The notes below the pieces were generated by a model that searched no databases, was not told the DNA's origin, and was given only the letters and a program-made list of their open reading frames with translations. The position numbers were made by a program, and so were the translations under genes. From Rodentibacter sp. JRC1 (GTDB taxonomy: Bacteria; Pseudomonadota; Gammaproteobacteria; Enterobacterales; Pasteurellaceae): a DNA stretch of 64,000 bases. The first letter of the stretch is position 1. Each line of letters starts with the position of its first letter. The stretch lies in contig NZ_BPWA01000001.1 of NCBI RefSeq assembly GCF_020521555.1, positions 806,001 to 870,000 on the forward strand. The letters run 5' to 3'. Below, piece by piece: positions 29,508-38,993 of this stretch.

Positions 29508-31775
29508 ATGATTAAATTTAGTACATTTGTGCAAACTGCAACAAGTAAAACACTCGGCGAATTAAGCGATCAGGATATTTATGTACAATTATTAAACTAT
29601 GTAAAAACAATTTCTGAGAATAAGCCGAAAAATAACGGAAAACGTAAAGTTTATTATATTTCTGCGGAATTTCTTATTGGTAAATTATTATCTAATAATT
29701 TAATTAATCTTGGTGTATATCAGGATATTAAAAACGAACTGGCTAATGCAGGAAAATCATTAAGTCATATTGAAGATATTGAGCCGGAACCCTCTTTGGG
29801 AAATGGCGGGTTGGGACGTTTAGCCTCCTGTTTTATCGATTCAATGTCAACCCTTGGATTAAATGCAGAAGGTGTCGGATTAAACTACCACTGCGGTCTA
29901 TTTAAACAAGTATTCAGACATAACGAACAACAAACCGAACCGAATTATTGGATAGAAAAACATTCTTGGTTAATTCCAACAGATATTAGCTATGAAGTTC
30001 CATTTAAAAACTTCACACTAAAGTCTAAATTAGATCGTATTGATATTCTAGGTTATAAAAAAGAAACTAAAAATTATCTTAATCTATTTGATATTCAATC
30101 AATTAATCATAATTTAATTAAAGAAGGTATTGAATTTGATAAAACCAAGATTAAAGAAAATTTAACGTTATTCCTTTATCCAGATGATTCTGATAAAAAC
30201 GGTGAATTATTACGTATCTATCAGCAGTATTTTATGGTATCGAATGCCGCACAATTATTAATTGATGAAGCAATTGAACGAGGCAGTAATCTACACGATC
30301 TAGCCGATTATGCTTATGTGCAAATTAATGATACCCATCCTTCTATGGTGATCCCTGAGTTGATCCGCTTATTAACGGAAAAACATCAAATTGAATTTAC
30401 CGAAGCCGTTAGCATCGTACGTAATATGATCGGTTATACCAACCATACGATTCTTGCCGAAGCATTAGAAAAATGGCCTTTATCTTATTTAGATGAAGTT
30501 ATTCCCCATTTAGTAGTTATTATCAAAAAACTAGATGAATTGGTGCGTGCCGAATATACGGATCCTAAATTACAAATTATCGATAATGAAGATCGTGTTC
30601 ATATGGCACATATGGATATTCACTTTTCCAATTCTGTAAATGGTGTAGCGGCACTACATACGGAAATCTTAAAAAATTCAGAACTTAAAAACTTTTATAA
30701 GATTTACCCGAACAAGTTTAACAATAAAACAAACGGCATTACTTTCCGCCGCTGGTTAGAGTTTTCTAATCAGGAATTGGCGGCTTATATTAAACAACTT
30801 ATCGGTGATGATTATTTACAAGATGCGACACAACTAGAAAAACTGCTTACATTTAAAGATGATAAGGCCGTACATCAAAAATTATCGGAAATTAAGTTAA
30901 AAAATAAACTGGCATTGAAAACATACCTTAAAGAAAACAAGGGTATCGAGTTAGATGAAAATTCTATTATTGATACACAAATAAAACGTTTTCACGAATA
31001 TAAACGCCAACAAATGAATGCGCTTTATGTGATTCATAAATACCTTGAAATCAAGGCGGGTAATTTACCAAAACGTAAGATTACAATCGTTTTTGGCGGA
31101 AAAGCTGCACCTGCTTATATCATCGCACAGGATATTATTCATTTAATTCTTTGTTTATCTGAGTTGATTAATAACGATCCTGAAGTAAACCGATATCTGA
31201 ACGTTCATTTGATAGAAAACTATAATGTGAGTGTGGCTGAGAAATTAATTCCGGCAACGGACGTTTCAGAGCAGATCTCTCTTGCTTCAAAAGAAGCGTC
31301 CGGCACAGGCAATATGAAATTTATGCTCAATGGTGCATTAACATTAGGCACAATGGATGGCGCAAATGTTGAAATTGCCGAATTAGCCGGCTCAGAAAAT
31401 ATTTACACCTTTGGCAAAGATTCACAAAGTATCATTAAACTTTATGAGACTTCCGGCTATGTATCAAAGGATTATTATGAAAGCGATAAAAATATCAAAC
31501 GTGCGGTAGATTTCATTCTTAATCCGAAATTGGTCAAGTTGGGCAATTTAACACGTTTAGAGCGTCTTTATAATGAATTATTGAATAAAGACTGGTTTAT
31601 GACCTTAATTGACTTTAATGCTTATGTTGAAACAAAAGAAAAAATCTTAGCGGATTACGAAGATCAAGATAGCTGGAATAAAAAAGTTATTCAGAATATT
31701 GCGAAAGCAGGTTTCTTCTCCTCAGATCGCACCATCGCACAGTATAACGCTGACATTTGGCATTGTGAGCGTTAA
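29508..31775 (+). CDS. glycogen/maltodextrin phosphorylase
   Basis: A 755-residue GT35 alpha-glucan phosphorylase releasing glucose-1-phosphate from maltodextrin or glycogen. [14 protein letters not shown] is the family signature near residue 97, and the pyridoxal-phosphate lysine is K604 in [14 protein letters not shown]. It is shorter than E. coli GlgP (about 815). Codon use leans visibly to AAA, AAT, ATT and TTA compared with the adjacent genes, and it contains no uptake signal, so acquisition from an AT-rich donor is possible. It starts 10 bases after malQ and uses malQ's products. Either malP or glgP would be a defensible name. Confidence 0.94.
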   Translation: MIKFSTFVQTATSKTLGELSDQDIYVQLLNYVKTISENKPKNNGKRKVYYISAEFLIGKLLSNNLINLGVYQDIKNELANAGKSLSHIEDIEPEPSLGNGGLGRLASCFIDSMSTLGLNAEGVGLNYHCGLFKQVFRHNEQQTEPNYWIEKHSWLIPTDISYEVPFKNFTLKSKLDRIDILGYKKETKNYLNLFDIQSINHNLIKEGIEFDKTKIKENLTLFLYPDDSDKNGELLRIYQQYFMVSNAAQLLIDEAIERGSNLHDLADYAYVQINDTHPSMVIPELIRLLTEKHQIEFTEAVSIVRNMIGYTNHTILAEALEKWPLSYLDEVIPHLVVIIKKLDELVRAEYTDPKLQIIDNEDRVHMAHMDIHFSNSVNGVAALHTEILKNSELKNFYKIYPNKFNNKTNGITFRRWLEFSNQELAAYIKQLIGDDYLQDATQLEKLLTFKDDKAVHQKLSEIKLKNKLALKTYLKENKGIELDENSIIDTQIKRFHEYKRQQMNALYVIHKYLEIKAGNLPKRKITIVFGGKAAPAYIIAQDIIHLILCLSELINNDPEVNRYLNVHLIENYNVSVAEKLIPATDVSEQISLASKEASGTGNMKFMLNGALTLGTMDGANVEIAELAGSENIYTFGKDSQSIIKLYETSGYVSKDYYESDKNIKRAVDFILNPKLVKLGNLTRLERLYNELLNKDWFMTLIDFNAYVETKEKILADYEDQDSWNKKVIQNIAKAGFFSSDRTIAQYNADIWHCER

Positions 31776-31784
31776 GGGAAGAAG

Positions 31785-32576
31785 ATGAAGCTACTTACCC
31801 TAAATGTACATGCTTGGTTAGAAGATAACCAAGCGGAAAAAATAGCGATAGTTGCTCAAACGATTGTAGAAAAAGGCTACGATGTTGTCGCCTTGCAGGA
31901 AGTCAATCAGCTAATGTCTGCACCTGAAATTTCACAATCGTTAAAAGCGGATAATTATGCCGTGATTTTATTGCGTCAAATTAATCAGCTGGTTGAACAA
32001 AAATATTCGCTATTTTGGAGTAACTCGCACATTGGTTACGATAAATATGATGAAGGCATCGCATTTTTAACCCGTTTACCGGTTTATGACATCGATACTT
32101 TTTATTGCAGTCAACATCAGCAACCAGATTCCATACTTTCCCGTAAAATTTTAGGATTAACCCTAGAATATCAGGGACAACTTGTAGATTGTTATTCTTG
32201 CCATATCAATTTACCTAATGCTCAAGGTGAAAATCAACTCGACAATATTCGAACGATTGTTGAGCGTAGCCAAAGTAACAATCTAAAAATTCTAATGGGA
32301 GATTTTAATACCGATGCAATAGCCGATTCTCAATCTTATCAAAATATCAAATCCCTAGGCTTGTTTGATAGTTATGAAATGGCAGAGCAAAAAGATGCAG
32401 GGATTACGGTAGAAAAAGCCATTGATGGTTGGCGTAATCACAGCGAAGAAAAACGGTTGGATTATATTTTTTTAAATCAAGCCAGAAGGGTTTTATCCAG
32501 TCAGGTCATTTTTAATGGCAAAAACAAACCTGTTGTTTCCGACCATTTTGGTTTGGAAGTGGAGCTCATATTATAG
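31785..32576 (+). CDS. EEP-family phosphatase, candidate maltose-6'-phosphate phosphatase
   Basis: A 263-residue endonuclease/exonuclease/phosphatase-fold protein. Active-site motifs are in order: N7 (TLNVHAW), E39 (ALQEVN), the HINLPN loop, GDFNTD, DYIF and SDHFGL at the end. No signal peptide is seen. It lies between a phosphorylase and a PTS maltose-type transporter. Enterococcal MapP, which dephosphorylates maltose-6'-phosphate beside a maltose PTS gene, performs the step this operon otherwise lacks, so I infer that role. A DNase or phosphodiesterase role cannot be excluded. Confidence 0.75.
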   Translation: MKLLTLNVHAWLEDNQAEKIAIVAQTIVEKGYDVVALQEVNQLMSAPEISQSLKADNYAVILLRQINQLVEQKYSLFWSNSHIGYDKYDEGIAFLTRLPVYDIDTFYCSQHQQPDSILSRKILGLTLEYQGQLVDCYSCHINLPNAQGENQLDNIRTIVERSQSNNLKILMGDFNTDAIADSQSYQNIKSLGLFDSYEMAEQKDAGITVEKAIDGWRNHSEEKRLDYIFLNQARRVLSSQVIFNGKNKPVVSDHFGLEVELIL

Positions 32577-32586
32577 GAGAATAAAA

Positions 32587-34251
32587 ATGAAAAAATTGCT
32601 CAGTTTTGAATTTTGGCAAAAATTCGGCAAATGCCTAATGGTGGTGATCGCAGTAATGCCGGCAGCAGGTTTAATGGTAAGTATCGGTAACTCATTGCCT
32701 TTACTTAGCGATGCAGAATGGCTAGCACGTGTAGGTAATATTATCGCACAAATCGGTTGGGGAATTATCGGCAATCTTCACTTGCTGTTTGCCTTAGCCA
32801 TTGGCGGCAGTTGGGCAAACGAACGTGCAGGCGGCGCATTTGCCGCAGGTCTTGCCTTTATTTTAATTAACTTAATCACCGGACATTTTTTCGGTGTGAA
32901 AATTGAAATGCTCAATGATCCGAATGCCCATGTCAGCACGGTATTTGCGGGCGATATTCCGGTGGCGAATTATTTTGTCAATATATTGGGTCAACCTGCA
33001 TTAAATATGGGAGTATTCGTTGGAATTATCGCCGGTTTTGTTGGGGCAACAACGTTTAATCGTTACTATAACTTCCGTAAATTACCTGAAATTCTCACCT
33101 TTTTTAACGGTAAACGCTTTGTACCTTTCGTGGTTATTTATCGTTCCGTGTTGGTGGCAATACTCTTGGCATTATTCTGGCCTTTAGTACAAACAGGCAT
33201 TAATCATTTTGGCCAGTGGATTGCCAATTCACAAAATACCGCACCGATTTTAGCACCTTTTATCTACGGAACATTAGAACGTCTATTACTCCCTTTCGGC
33301 TTACATCATATGCTCACCATTCCAATGAATTATACCTCGTTAGGCGGCACATATGAATTTTTAACCGGTGCACAAAAAGGGGTACAAGTCTTCGGACAAG
33401 ATCCGTTATGGTTGGCTTGGATTACCGATTTGATTAACCTAAAAGATGCCGGCCAATTCGCACAATATAATGATTTACTCTCAACGGTTACGCCTGCACG
33501 CTTCAAAGTGGGACAAATGATCGGTTCTAGCGGCATCTTAATGGGAGTTACCCTTGCAATGTACGTCAATGTCGATCCTGATAAGAAAAAAATCTACAAA
33601 GGTATTTTCCTTTCTTCAGCTCTTGCAGTCTTTTTAACCGGGGTCACTGAACCTATCGAATATATGTTTATGTTTGTCGCAATGCCACTTTATCTTATCT
33701 ATGCCTTAGTACAAGGAAGTGCGTTTGCAATGGCAGACATTGTGAATCTACGTATGCATTCATTCGGTAACATCGAATTTTTAACCCGTACGCCAATGGC
33801 AATTAAAGCGGGGATCGGTATGGATGTTATCAACTTTATCTGGGTATCCGTTCTTTTTGCTGTGGCAATGTTCTTTATTGCGAATTTTATGATTAAAAAA
33901 CTCAATTTGGCGACAGCAGGGCGTAATGGCAACTACGATGCAAAAGGTTCTGAGGAAATGACCGACAACGAAACAAAAGTTGCTAATGCCAGCGCACAAG
34001 TCGTGCAGATCGTGAATCTACTTGGCGGACGTAATAACATCGTTGATGTTGACGCTTGTATGACACGTTTACGTATTACCGTACACAATGCGGAGTTAGT
34101 CGGCGATGAAGCAAGTTGGAAACAAGCTGGAGCGATGGGCTTTATTGTGAAAGGCACCGGCATTCAGGCCATTTATGGTCCGAAAGCAGATGTATTGAAA
34201 TCGGATATTCAAGATCTACTAAGATCAGGTGTTGAAATTCCGAAAATTTAA
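32587..34251 (+). CDS. malX: PTS transporter, maltose/glucose family, EIICB
   Basis: A 554-residue inner-membrane sugar phosphotransferase component. The EIIC domain (about 1-430, some ten membrane segments, with GFVGATTFNRYYNFRKLPEI and FGLHHMLTIPMNYTSLGG) is followed by an EIIB domain whose phosphorylated cysteine is C491 (DVDACMTRLRITV). There is no EIIA domain here or nearby, so it must take phosphate from the cell's general EIIA-Glc. The start at 32587 has AGGAG; an earlier in-frame start lies within the upstream gene. Substrate is most likely maltose, by operon context; glucose is the alternative. Confidence 0.88.
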   Translation: MKKLLSFEFWQKFGKCLMVVIAVMPAAGLMVSIGNSLPLLSDAEWLARVGNIIAQIGWGIIGNLHLLFALAIGGSWANERAGGAFAAGLAFILINLITGHFFGVKIEMLNDPNAHVSTVFAGDIPVANYFVNILGQPALNMGVFVGIIAGFVGATTFNRYYNFRKLPEILTFFNGKRFVPFVVIYRSVLVAILLALFWPLVQTGINHFGQWIANSQNTAPILAPFIYGTLERLLLPFGLHHMLTIPMNYTSLGGTYEFLTGAQKGVQVFGQDPLWLAWITDLINLKDAGQFAQYNDLLSTVTPARFKVGQMIGSSGILMGVTLAMYVNVDPDKKKIYKGIFLSSALAVFLTGVTEPIEYMFMFVAMPLYLIYALVQGSAFAMADIVNLRMHSFGNIEFLTRTPMAIKAGIGMDVINFIWVSVLFAVAMFFIANFMIKKLNLATAGRNGNYDAKGSEEMTDNETKVANASAQVVQIVNLLGGRNNIVDVDACMTRLRITVHNAELVGDEASWKQAGAMGFIVKGTGIQAIYGPKADVLKSDIQDLLRSGVEIPKI

Positions 34252-34271
34252 TCTCCCATTTAGTGACTAAC

Positions 34272-34303
34272 AAAAAGTGCGGTCAATTTTAACCGCACTT
34301 TTT
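34272..34303. terminator. uptake-signal bidirectional terminator between the PTS gene and gor
   Basis: AAAAAGTGCGGT (34272-34283) and ACCGCACTTTTT (34292-34303) form a 12-bp stem with an 8-base loop and T-runs on both strands, between convergent genes. Confidence 0.9.
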
Positions 34304-34355
34304 TCATTTTCAGAAAAACATCTATATTGTGTGGCCTACACAATACCGAAAAAGA

Positions 34356-35729
34356 TTAACGCATTGTGACAAATTCCTCAGAACCTGTCGGGTGAATTGC
34401 GACGGTATTATCAAAGTCTGCTTTAGTCGCGCCCATTTTAATAGCAACGGCAAAACCTTGAATCATCTCATCCACGCCAAAACCAATTCCGTGCAAGCCG
34501 ACTATTTTCTCATCTTTCCCCACACAGACTAATTTCATACGGCAAGGTTGACGATGCTGCGTCACTGCCGTGTACATTGCGGTGAAAGAAGATTTATAAA
34601 CTTTCACATTTGCCTCACCATATTGCTCAATCGCTTGCGGCTCGGTTAATCCCACCGTACCAATCGGCGGATGACTAAATACGACTGTCGGCACAAGGTT
34701 GTAATCCAAGTGTTCATTCGGTTTATTGTTAAATAAGCGTTCGGACAAACGGCGTCCTGCCGCCACCGCAACCGGTGTTAATTCAATACCGCCTTCAATA
34801 ATGTCGCCCACGGCATAAATACCTTTTACATTCGTGTTTTGATATTTATCCACTTTGATATAACCGCGTTCGTTGGTTTCTACCCCTGCATTTTCTAAAC
34901 CAATCTTATCGGTTGCCGGCTCACGACCTGCCGCCCAAATAACACAATCTACGGTAATGTTGCGTTCGTGATCAAACTTAACGGTTAAAGAACCGTCTTC
35001 ATTTTTAATGATTTCTTCTACCGTGGTATGTTTATGCAAAGTGATTCCGTCTTGTTCCAACACTTCAAGCAAGGTATCGACAATCAGCGGATCTTGATTA
35101 CGCATCGGAGCATGACGGCGCACCACTAAATGGGTTTCGGAACCAAGACTATTTAGCACACCGGCAAGTTCTACGGCGATATAGCCGGCACCAACGATTG
35201 CTACGCGTTTTGGCACTTCCGTTAATGCAAAAAAACCGTCGGAATCAATACCATATTCTTGTCCCTTAGTTGAATGAGGACGGAATGGACGACCACCGGT
35301 TGCAATTAAAATATGATCTGCAGTAACTTGCTCTGTTGAGCCGTCAGCGAACGTTACTTCAACCGTATGCGCATCAACAAACTTACCAAAACCGTTAATC
35401 ACATCAACGTTATTTTTAGCGAGCACGTTATTATAAGAGGCATGAATACGGCTGATATAATCTTGACGACTTTTAACAAGTCTCTCGAAATCAAATTTTT
35501 TCACATCGACATCAAAACCATAATCCGGTGCGTAGTGGTTAATCGCTTCGGCAATCTGTGCACCGTAAAACATGACTTTTTTCGGCACACAACCTACGTT
35601 CACGCAAGTTCCACCTAAATATTTCGCTTCAATAATCGCACATTTTTTACCATAACTTGCCGCACGATTAATAGAAGCAATACCACCACTACCGCCACCA
35701 ATAGCAATGTAATCATAATGTTTAGTCAT
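34356..35729 (-). CDS. gor: glutathione reductase
   Basis: NADPH-dependent reduction of glutathione disulfide in the cytoplasm. The 457-residue flavoprotein has the FAD motif GGGSGG (11-16), the redox-active pair C42 and C47 ([13 protein letters not shown]), a second Rossmann NADP domain ([17 protein letters not shown], with VVRR as the NADPH-type basic residues) and the C-terminal catalytic H446 in HPTGSEE. It is a monocistronic gene ended by the terminator it shares with the PTS gene. Confidence 0.97.
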   Translation of the reverse strand: MTKHYDYIAIGGGSGGIASINRAASYGKKCAIIEAKYLGGTCVNVGCVPKKVMFYGAQIAEAINHYAPDYGFDVDVKKFDFERLVKSRQDYISRIHASYNNVLAKNNVDVINGFGKFVDAHTVEVTFADGSTEQVTADHILIATGGRPFRPHSTKGQEYGIDSDGFFALTEVPKRVAIVGAGYIAVELAGVLNSLGSETHLVVRRHAPMRNQDPLIVDTLLEVLEQDGITLHKHTTVEEIIKNEDGSLTVKFDHERNITVDCVIWAAGREPATDKIGLENAGVETNERGYIKVDKYQNTNVKGIYAVGDIIEGGIELTPVAVAAGRRLSERLFNNKPNEHLDYNLVPTVVFSHPPIGTVGLTEPQAIEQYGEANVKVYKSSFTAMYTAVTQHRQPCRMKLVCVGKDEKIVGLHGIGFGVDEMIQGFAVAIKMGATKADFDNTVAIHPTGSEEFVTMR

Positions 35730-35825
35730 AATTTGATCCTTTCTAAATACAAAAATTTTCTACATTTTGCCGAAAATCAATCAATAAAGCTATAGATTAA
35801 TGTGATTGGGTATGTCTATATTGAA

Positions 35826-35853
35826 AAAGTGCGGTCAAATTCGACCGCACTTT
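35826..35853 (-). terminator. uptake-signal inverted pair after the TonB-dependent receptor gene
   Basis: AAAGTGCGGTC (35826-35836) and GACCGCACTTT (35843-35853) form an 11-bp stem with a 6-base loop, 21 bases past the stop codon. Confidence 0.85.
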
Positions 35854-35873
35854 AAACGCATAACGAGAAATGA

Positions 35874-37970
35874 TTAGAAAGTGTAATTTACATTAAAACG
35901 GAAATCACGCCCTGCGCCCGGTAAGCTGTTTGCTCCAGCTCGCTGGCTATGACTTTTATAACGCTTATTAAATGCGTTGTTGATGGCAAAATTAAGCGTT
36001 AAATTTTCATTTGCGTCCCAACTTGCGTAAAAATCGTTGACACCATAACCGGCTTGTTTAATCGGTTTGCTCCCTGAGCTGGAACCACGACTCGGAGTAC
36101 CTGTTTCTCCTTCAACAAAACGTCCTTTCCAACCGATTTCAAGAGCAGGTGCTTCAAATTTATAGGACACGGCGGTTGTCCAAGTGCGCCCCATCGCCAC
36201 GGCAAGTACCGTATTATCCAATGTCGCCCCATTAAGTGCGGTCGTTTCCGGCTTACTTTCAGCCACACCTAAACGGAATTTAAAGCCGCCTTGTTTATAT
36301 GCAGCCCCCAACTCATAGCCTTGGTTACGAAGTAATGCTGAATTAACGATGGTATTATCTTTAAGCGCATGAGCATCTTTCACTTTTTGCCAGAAATAGC
36401 TACCATTAAGCGAAATATTTTCGTTTAAATCGTAGTTAAAGCCGATCTCTGTGTTACGCGCTTTTTCCGCACGTAGATTATCCGCAACACTTCGTACCGT
36501 CCCACCGGCAAGTACAACCTCATAAAAACGTGGGCTGCGACTTGCGTAATTCAAATTGGTATTAAAACTTAAACCGTCCGTTACTTGCCAAATTAACCCG
36601 ACACTTGGATTAAAGTCACCGTTGCTGACTTCTTTACCATTATTGGCTTTGAAGTTAAAGTGATCATAACGCAAGCCTGTTGTTAACGTAACCGGCCCGA
36701 ATCCCCAAATCCCTTCGGCATATAAACCGACATCTTCTTTCTTCTGATTATTCGTCACAGCACCGCTTAAATTATTTGGTTTACCTTCTTGATGACGATA
36801 ATTTACCCCGTATTTCACCCAGTGATTTGCACCGATTTCAGAATCTAAATTAATGTTCACACCTTTTGTTATCACTTTAGATTCACTTTTGGTATCTGTT
36901 TCCTTACGTGAAACATTCATTAAATAGGCATTAACTTTCGCTTCGGTAATAAAGCCCATTTTTTTACCTGTCCACTCAAGATTAGTTGTATCTTGAGTGG
37001 TAATACGATAGCGAGGTGAATTATTATCGGTATAAGGAACCGGATTACCATTTTGATCAAGCACATATCCGGTGTTCGGATCAACGGTATATCCCGCATC
37101 ACGCCATTTTTTATGTAATTCTCCCGAACGCGGGTGATTTACATTAAAGGCATAGATTCCCGCTTTATTTTTTGATACCGCTGCCCAATCTTGTGAAAAA
37201 TCAAATTCTTCACGTAATCCACGTGCGCCGTGATAGCGTTCTTGACGATGGCTTAAAACCAAGCGGTGATCCTCATTAATATCCACACCGAGTTTGGCAA
37301 GCAATCCTCGTTCACCAATCGCACTATTTTTTACGGTTTGCGAACCTTCTTTATTGCTATAGCCTTTACCGCCTTTATAGTTTTCAATGGTTTTCCAGCT
37401 ACCGCTTAATAAGGCATCAACGCTACCCACCTTGCCATAAACGGTTGCTCCTTGAGAATGCCCTTTATTACTGCTAACGCCGGCATTAAGCTTAAAACCA
37501 AAATCTTGTCCTTCTTTTAATAAATCTTTGGCATCTACCGTTGTCGCCTCAATTGAGCCACTGGTAGCACCGATACCTGCACTGGCAGAACCGGCCCCTT
37601 TACGAATATCAATGCGTTTAATTAAGCTCGGATCAAATATAAATCGGCTTTGGTGGTGAAATAATTGCGCATCGCTTGAGGTATTATCCACTTTAAAATC
37701 AATCTGATCTTGCCCCATTCCTCGAATGGTTACCCACTGTGAAGTGCCGCCATTTCCGCCACCGAAGTTCACCGCCGGTTCTGCATTTAACACGCCACGT
37801 AAATCTTCATTTGTTGATTTCTTCAAATCTTCTAACGTCACCACATTCGTTTTACTTTTCGCTCCGGTATTTTCTGTTACCACATCAATAACCCCAAGGG
37901 TCTCTGTAGCGCCCACCGAAGTTGAAACTAAAACGGCTAAAGGGAGTAACGCAAAATTTGTCTTTTTCAT
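35874..37970 (-). CDS. TonB-dependent outer membrane receptor (iron/siderophore or heme)
   Basis: A 698-residue outer membrane receptor. From the ATG at 37970 it has a signal peptide (MKKTNFALLPLAVLVSTSVGA), a TonB-box-like segment (ETLGVIDVV), a plug domain with VTIRGMGQDQ, and a long beta-barrel ending in aromatic FNVNYTF. An in-frame extension upstream to 38144 runs through the promoter and is not credible. A Fur box lies 24-42 bases before the start, so iron acquisition is the likely role. The ASRSPRFYE segment sits where heme receptors have a FRAP motif, but I cannot decide between heme and a siderophore. Confidence 0.88.
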   Translation of the reverse strand: MKKTNFALLPLAVLVSTSVGATETLGVIDVVTENTGAKSKTNVVTLEDLKKSTNEDLRGVLNAEPAVNFGGGNGGTSQWVTIRGMGQDQIDFKVDNTSSDAQLFHHQSRFIFDPSLIKRIDIRKGAGSASAGIGATSGSIEATTVDAKDLLKEGQDFGFKLNAGVSSNKGHSQGATVYGKVGSVDALLSGSWKTIENYKGGKGYSNKEGSQTVKNSAIGERGLLAKLGVDINEDHRLVLSHRQERYHGARGLREEFDFSQDWAAVSKNKAGIYAFNVNHPRSGELHKKWRDAGYTVDPNTGYVLDQNGNPVPYTDNNSPRYRITTQDTTNLEWTGKKMGFITEAKVNAYLMNVSRKETDTKSESKVITKGVNINLDSEIGANHWVKYGVNYRHQEGKPNNLSGAVTNNQKKEDVGLYAEGIWGFGPVTLTTGLRYDHFNFKANNGKEVSNGDFNPSVGLIWQVTDGLSFNTNLNYASRSPRFYEVVLAGGTVRSVADNLRAEKARNTEIGFNYDLNENISLNGSYFWQKVKDAHALKDNTIVNSALLRNQGYELGAAYKQGGFKFRLGVAESKPETTALNGATLDNTVLAVAMGRTWTTAVSYKFEAPALEIGWKGRFVEGETGTPSRGSSSGSKPIKQAGYGVNDFYASWDANENLTLNFAINNAFNKRYKSHSQRAGANSLPGAGRDFRFNVNYTF

Positions 37971-37993
37971 AAATATTCTCTCAAGCTGATAAA

Positions 37994-38012
37994 AAATATG
38001 AGAACCATTATC
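37994..38012 (-). promoter_or_regulatory. Fur box upstream of the TonB-dependent receptor gene
   Basis: On the minus strand GATAATGGTTCTCATATTT matches the 19-base Fur consensus at 13 positions, including the full GATAATG half. It lies 24-42 bases before the ATG. It implies repression in iron-replete cells. Confidence 0.8.
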
Positions 38013-38130
38013 ATTTATTTTTAAGTTTATTTCAAGTAATTCGATCTTAAAAAAATAAAGAGGTAAAACATAAAAATCCCGACTTGCAATCTCAACAAAT
38101 CTGCGTATCATTCCACACCTTGTTTTCAAC

Positions 38131-38170
38131 TCGGGTTCCCTCACCCCGAATTATTATTCAATCAAAAAGG
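38131..38170 (+). promoter_or_regulatory. probable preQ1-I riboswitch controlling yhhQ
   Basis: Immediately before yhhQ: stem P1 TCGGG (38131-38135) with CCCGA (38145-38149), loop TTCCCTCAC, and an AT-rich tail ending AAAAAGG (38164-38170). The CCU at 38139-38141 can pair with the AGG at 38168-38170, making the pseudoknot and hiding the ribosome site 6 bases before the ATG. The unpaired C at 38144 is in the place of the ligand-pairing C. This matches the small preQ1-I aptamer and the gene's role in importing queuosine precursor. Made by eye, without a covariance model. Confidence 0.72.
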
Positions 38171-38176
38171 TAAAAT

Positions 38177-38884
38177 ATGCATATCACCTATCCGATCTTT
38201 AATGATCAGCAAAAACGTAACGCACTCATCTGGTTGAGTCTTTTCCATATCCTCATTATCGCCGCCAGCAATTATTTGGTTCAAATTCCTTTTGAAATCA
38301 CCTTAAAACTAACCGCACTTGGTGCGGCAGAGGATTTTTCCTTTCATAGCACTTGGGGAACAATCACTTTTCCGTTTATTTTCCTTGCAACAGATTTAAC
38401 CGTGCGTGTATTTAGTGCAAAAGAAGCACGCCGGATTATTTTTATCGTAATGTTTCCGGCATTAATTATAAGCTATGTGATTTCCGTATTATTTTCAGAT
38501 ACGCAATTTCAAGGTATAGCAGCGCTGAGTACGTTCGATATATTTGTTTTCCGCATTGCCGCAGCGAGTTTCTTTGCTTATGTAGTTGGACAATTACTAG
38601 ATGTAACGGTCTTCAACCGCCTACGCCAACTCAAAACCTGGTGGATTGCGCCAAGTAGTTCGATGATATTCGGCTCTCTAGCAGACACCTTCGCTTTTTT
38701 CAGCATCGCCTTTTACCAAAGCGCCGATCCTTTTATGGCGGAACACTGGGTTCAACTTGGTTTCGTTGATTATTTATTCAAATTATTTATTGGTATCCTG
38801 TTATTCGTACCGGCTTATGGCGTGGTGTTAAGTATCATCTTACGCAAACTGCAGAAATTAAGCAGCCACATAAAACAGGATTAA
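38177..38884 (+). CDS. yhhQ: queuosine precursor transporter YhhQ
   Basis: A 235-residue inner-membrane protein of the YhhQ/QueT-like vitamin transporter group with about six hydrophobic segments. Motifs IWLSLFHILIIAASNYLVQ, FPFIFLATDLTVRVFSAKEARR and SSSMIFGSLADTFAFF are characteristic. The family imports preQ0/preQ1 for tRNA queuosine modification. The gene is preceded by a probable preQ1 riboswitch and is divergent from the iron receptor gene. The two promoters share a 206-base region. Confidence 0.93.
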   Translation: MHITYPIFNDQQKRNALIWLSLFHILIIAASNYLVQIPFEITLKLTALGAAEDFSFHSTWGTITFPFIFLATDLTVRVFSAKEARRIIFIVMFPALIISYVISVLFSDTQFQGIAALSTFDIFVFRIAAASFFAYVVGQLLDVTVFNRLRQLKTWWIAPSSSMIFGSLADTFAFFSIAFYQSADPFMAEHWVQLGFVDYLFKLFIGILLFVPAYGVVLSIILRKLQKLSSHIKQD

Positions 38885-38894
38885 ATGTAATGAA

Positions 38895-38945
38895 AAAGTG
38901 CGGTCAAAAAAATAGAAGTTTTTCAACCGCACTTTAAGCTCTCAT
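38895..38945. terminator. uptake-signal pair between yhhQ and proB
   Basis: AAAGTGCGGT (38895-38904) and ACCGCACTTT (38936-38945) with a 31-base loop that itself contains complementary A- and T-runs. It lies between the convergent yhhQ and proB. Confidence 0.7.
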
Positions 38946-38993
38946 TTGCCGAAATATTTCAACACAAAAATAAATCGGCAAATTATTGTTAAG

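Noticed and set aside
38001..38144. N-terminal extension of the TonB-dependent receptor to 38144
   Set aside because: It would put coding sequence through the Fur box and before a clear signal peptide at 37970.
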